DNA of 64,000 bases from Euwallacea fornicatus (taxonomy: Eukaryota; Arthropoda; Insecta; Coleoptera; Curculionidae). Both the position numbers and the translations under genes were made by a program. The notes beneath the pieces were generated by a model that worked only from the letters and a program-made list of their open reading frames with translations, was not told where the DNA came from and did no database searches. The DNA lies in NCBI RefSeq assembly GCF_040115645.1, contig NC_089559.1:2418001-2482000 (forward strand), read 5' to 3'. Below are positions 61,527 to 64,000 of this stretch, one piece after another. The first letter of the stretch is position 1; each line of letters starts with the position of its first letter.

Positions 61527-62583
61527 TGTATGTTACGTACGATGTATGTAATCAACGTACTTGTACCTAGGAAATAAATGTCCTGTGGAACCAATTTTAA
61601 AAAATTATCGATGTCATCCACGCTTTTGTATAATGGTCGTAATCAATTGGTAAGACAAAGTTCTTAAAACATCTGGGACTTTTCGATTTTCTAGTTATAA
61701 ACCGTCGAATTTTATGTTCTCTAGTTGCATTGGGACAAGCAAGAAAAGTAAATATTGCTTTTTGAGCCTTTCTTCCCAGAACAGACTTTTGGTAAGTTCT
61801 AATCAAAATTTTATTAGACAGTAATGACCAAAAGAAACCCGTTTCTTCAGTATTATAGATCTGGTTGTTTACTAAATATAACCTTTCAATAACTGATAGT
61901 GGGTTTTATTTAAATGGATTGACTAGTTCAGGATTTGTGGAAATGTCTCACCAGATATTTTCAGAAACCGTATGCCGAATCTGTGTTTAAAACTCTGCAA
62001 CCAACCATCACTTATAAAAAAATTCTGTTTATCCTTCATTTTGTCATACAATGCTTAGCTTTTAATAGTTTAATTGTCACTGGAAGGTTTTTTAGCCTCT
62101 GTGTGCAAAACCAACCCTACAGTTTTTTCTCCGTTCTAGATAGTCGTCAAACTTTTCTTTTAGAATTCTCAAAACACTTTGAACTTACCTTTAAAATGTT
62201 TATCTTAATTTTGTTTATAGCATATTTTTTAGAGAAATTTGCAACACTCACATCATTTTCCAAACTTTTTTATCACTTGTTTTGATAATGTTAACACCTT
62301 TCACTTTATCTTGATACACTGGACTTGCACCAAAAATATGTACCTGTTACAGCAAACACAACTGAAACCTCTGTAGTGAGTTATATGGCTTCTCAGGATC
62401 CAAGGAGAAGTCCTGGATATTTTAGGTAATTTCCATCTTAGTCTACCAATGTGCAAGTACCTTTATTGCATTTAGCTCTATATTCATATAATTGAGACGA
62501 AAGCTGTTCACTCTATACCATCTAATATGTTTTGATTTAAGTATTCACCGTTTTGGATAATTTATATAATAGAGCACTTACTG

Positions 62584-62673
62584 TATATCATTGCCCTTGC
62601 AGTAGTGGTGTAATTAAAAAAATACATACAAAAATCATGTAAATAAATTAAATTAATAATAATAGAAAGAACA
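62584..62673. other. RNF7 3' flank
   Basis: Short AT-rich stretch between the Tigger-like element and the RNF7 stop codon; the mature 3' end of the minus-strand transcript must lie here or inside the transposon. Confidence 0.45.
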
Positions 62674-63100
62674 TCATTTTCCCATTCTTTGTATAGACCA
62701 TTCTTGCTGGCATAGGGGACATCTGTTGTTCTGTTTCACCCACAAAGACATGCAACAGTAGTGAAAAGAGTGATTGCATTCGCCCCAAACCACCACACAA
62801 TCCTGCTTTCCATAAGAATCTTTTTTACTCTCAGCTTGACATCTCAAGCATGCATCCATGACTTGAACTCTGGGAAAAAAACACATAGCGGTTAAATCCA
62901 CATTCTGAGGGATGTCAGTTATTATCAACCTGATTGCGATTAAAAGTCCGAGAGTCTACAAATTACCTGCAAATTGCACAAGTATCACATTCAACGTCCC
63001 AGCTCCACATTGCCACCGCATTCCACTTTTTAAGTGTGAACATTTTTTCGGCTTTCTGATTTTCGTTCTCTAGTTTCTCGTTGTCGTTTTCGTCTGCCAT
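62674..63100 (-). CDS. RNF7: RING-box protein 2 (RNF7/Roc2)
   Basis: RING subunit of cullin-RING ligases, mainly cullin 5, recruiting the E2 and promoting neddylation. Two exons, 62967-63100 and 62674-62869, join in phase (TGCAG|GTAATT donor; TTCCCAG acceptor) to give 109 aa (human RNF7 113). The acidic N-terminus is followed by the cullin-inserting strand KKWNAVAMWSWDVECDTC, then the RING-H2 ligands in CAICR, MDACLRC, CVVVWGECNHSFHYCC and RCPLCQQEW. The VQVMDACLRCQAESK segment marks it as RNF7 rather than RBX1. Start ATG at 63100 precedes the acidic stretch DENDNEKLENEN. Confidence 0.96.
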
Positions 63101-64000
63101 TTTTTAGAATTTTTAGTCAAAAATTTTCCAAAGCTCAACACAACGTGTTATAAAATTGTTTATATCCAGCAACAGCTGATCAGAAAATTGGTCTTAAGGT
63201 TGTTGTCAGATTGTGCAAGAATTCCTTTTGATAAACGACTTATTATTTTAATCGAAATTAATTTAATTAATCGTAATGTAATTTTAAATTTTATTATAAA
63301 TAAATAAATTATATAATTCATAATGTTAAATTAGTTTCTTTGTCTTTATATCTCAATTCAAAATTCTTCTACAAGCATTTTTCTAAAATATAAGGACGAA
63401 ATGATCTGGCAATGATAGAGACGATGTATAATTGATTACGTCAATGTCAATCCTCTTTTGTTTTCCAAAATGTCCGCTTATGTCAAATGTTATTGTTATT
63501 GGATTTCCTATTTTAACATTTTTGGGATATTTTTAGTTTTAACTCGAATTATTACCAGTTTTGAAAAATTTTCGTGTCCAGGACATAATGCCACATGCGG
63601 AAATGTCTAATGTGTCTACAGAATCAAATTTTTAAGTAACTGGTAAGTCTTACAACATTCAAGACCGATCTTGCAGTCTAGGTACCATTTCAATTTCCAG
63701 CTATTAAATAACCATAATTATATGTTCATTCCTTGTTAAATGTAATGAAAATTCGAGTATCTTTTTAGGTAAGGTACTTAACCATGTCATACAACTCATA
63801 ATATAATTCTTGCAAAGGCTTGACTTCTTTCTTACAAAATTTTGTCATATGGAATTTCAATTCTGTGGTAACTCTTCCAATGTACCAGAACTGGCAGGTA
63901 AAAGGGCTTTAGATTGAATACAATTTCGCATTTCAAACGATTCCCTTCTTGAGCCACCCTGAACACACAGCAAATGTTTTTATTATGTTTTCCTCCTAAT
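63101..64000. other. Upstream of RNF7, no gene recognised
   Basis: Contains the RNF7 promoter. AT-rich; a short ATG-started frame near 63590-63640 ends after 15 codons just before a GTAACTGGTAAG stretch, which could be a 5' exon of a gene beyond the window, but nothing supports this further. Confidence 0.4.

Larger units (their letters stand above)
59500..62050 (-). pseudogene. Broken Tigger/pogo transposase, in two parts
   Basis: Upstream part (about 62050 down to 61530): SDGWLQSFKHRFGI, IYNTEETGFFW (first catalytic position, Asp replaced by Glu), ACPNATREHK, KSKSPRCFKN, DHYTKAWMTSIIF and NWFHRTF. After the inserted element it resumes (about 59920 down to 59500): PLDNAPSHL (second acidic position), LKVTSLIQPVDQNF, and a C-terminal block KDAIINLFLAWNGLRADTIR. 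Frameshifts and stops are frequent. A jerky/CENP-B-like host gene is unlikely because the frame is broken. Confidence 0.8.
58971..62583 (-). mobile_element. Tigger/pogo-like transposon split by a Tc1-like insertion
   Basis: The left end CAGTGTACGTTCGATCATGT and the right end, in reverse complement CAGTAAGTGCTCTATTATAT, are imperfect inverted copies, each flanked by TA, the pogo/Tigger target site. The span is 3.6 kb; subtracting the 1.6 kb insertion at 59923-61526 leaves about 2 kb, a normal size. Transposase pieces on the minus strand lie on both sides of the insertion and continue each other. Confidence 0.75.

Noticed and set aside
61935..62285. Plus-strand 116-codon frame with hydrophobic stretches
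   Set aside because: Also antisense to the Tigger-like transposase (SDGWLQSFK block).
1..64000. CRISPR arrays, operons, bacterial promoters, tRNA or rRNA genes
   Set aside because: None seen; the genes are spliced eukaryotic genes and I found no tRNA-like or rRNA-like sequence by eye, though a dedicated scan was not possible.

Overview
This is an animal nuclear window, almost certainly from an insect and possibly a beetle. The lineage is inferred from AT-rich DNA, many introns of 50-60 bp, the protein similarities and the abundance of Tc1/mariner-type remnants. Nothing prokaryotic or viral is visible. Protein genes were read by joining exons at splice sites with the phase checked by hand. 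No expression evidence was available.

Layout. 1-9160 (+): last four coding exons of a decaprenyl diphosphate synthase subunit 1 gene (PDSS1, ubiquinone side chain); upstream exons lie outside. Its introns hold decayed tandem repeats, a large fold-back element and a 3.4 kb DDE transposon. 9161-13376: intergenic, with another transposase remnant. 13377-19617 (-): wapl, the cohesin release factor, 19 coding exons, about 1233 aa. It is divergent from 20304-21968 (+): DDX56, a single-exon DEAD-box helicase. 22403-26463 (+): Gcn5/PCAF histone acetyltransferase, 14 exons, about 780 aa. 27398-57381 (+): UBR4 (Drosophila poe), a giant ubiquitin ligase. It splices by hand into 82 coding exons whose summed length is an exact multiple of three (about 5195 aa, close to human UBR4). 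57382-62673: a transposon graveyard with a truncated Tc3-like copy and a Tigger/pogo-like element split by a Tc1-like element. 62674-63100 (-): RNF7/Roc2, the RING subunit of cullin-5-type ligases. 63101-64000: no gene recognised.

The genes are housekeeping genes of different pathways: quinone synthesis, cohesin dynamics, ribosome biogenesis, acetylation, and two ubiquitin-ligase components. They share no operon-like logic; the wapl/DDX56 divergent pair is the only arrangement suggesting shared regulation.

I did not find a convincing new biological system. The best leads are: three GC-AG introns (one in wapl, two in UBR4), each needed to keep the conserved reading frame; a possible alternative last exon in UBR4; three stop-free UBR4 introns of length 3n; paired, diverging hammerhead-ribozyme-like cores inside two inverted-repeat elements; and a readable nested insertion of a Tc1-like element into a Tigger-like one.
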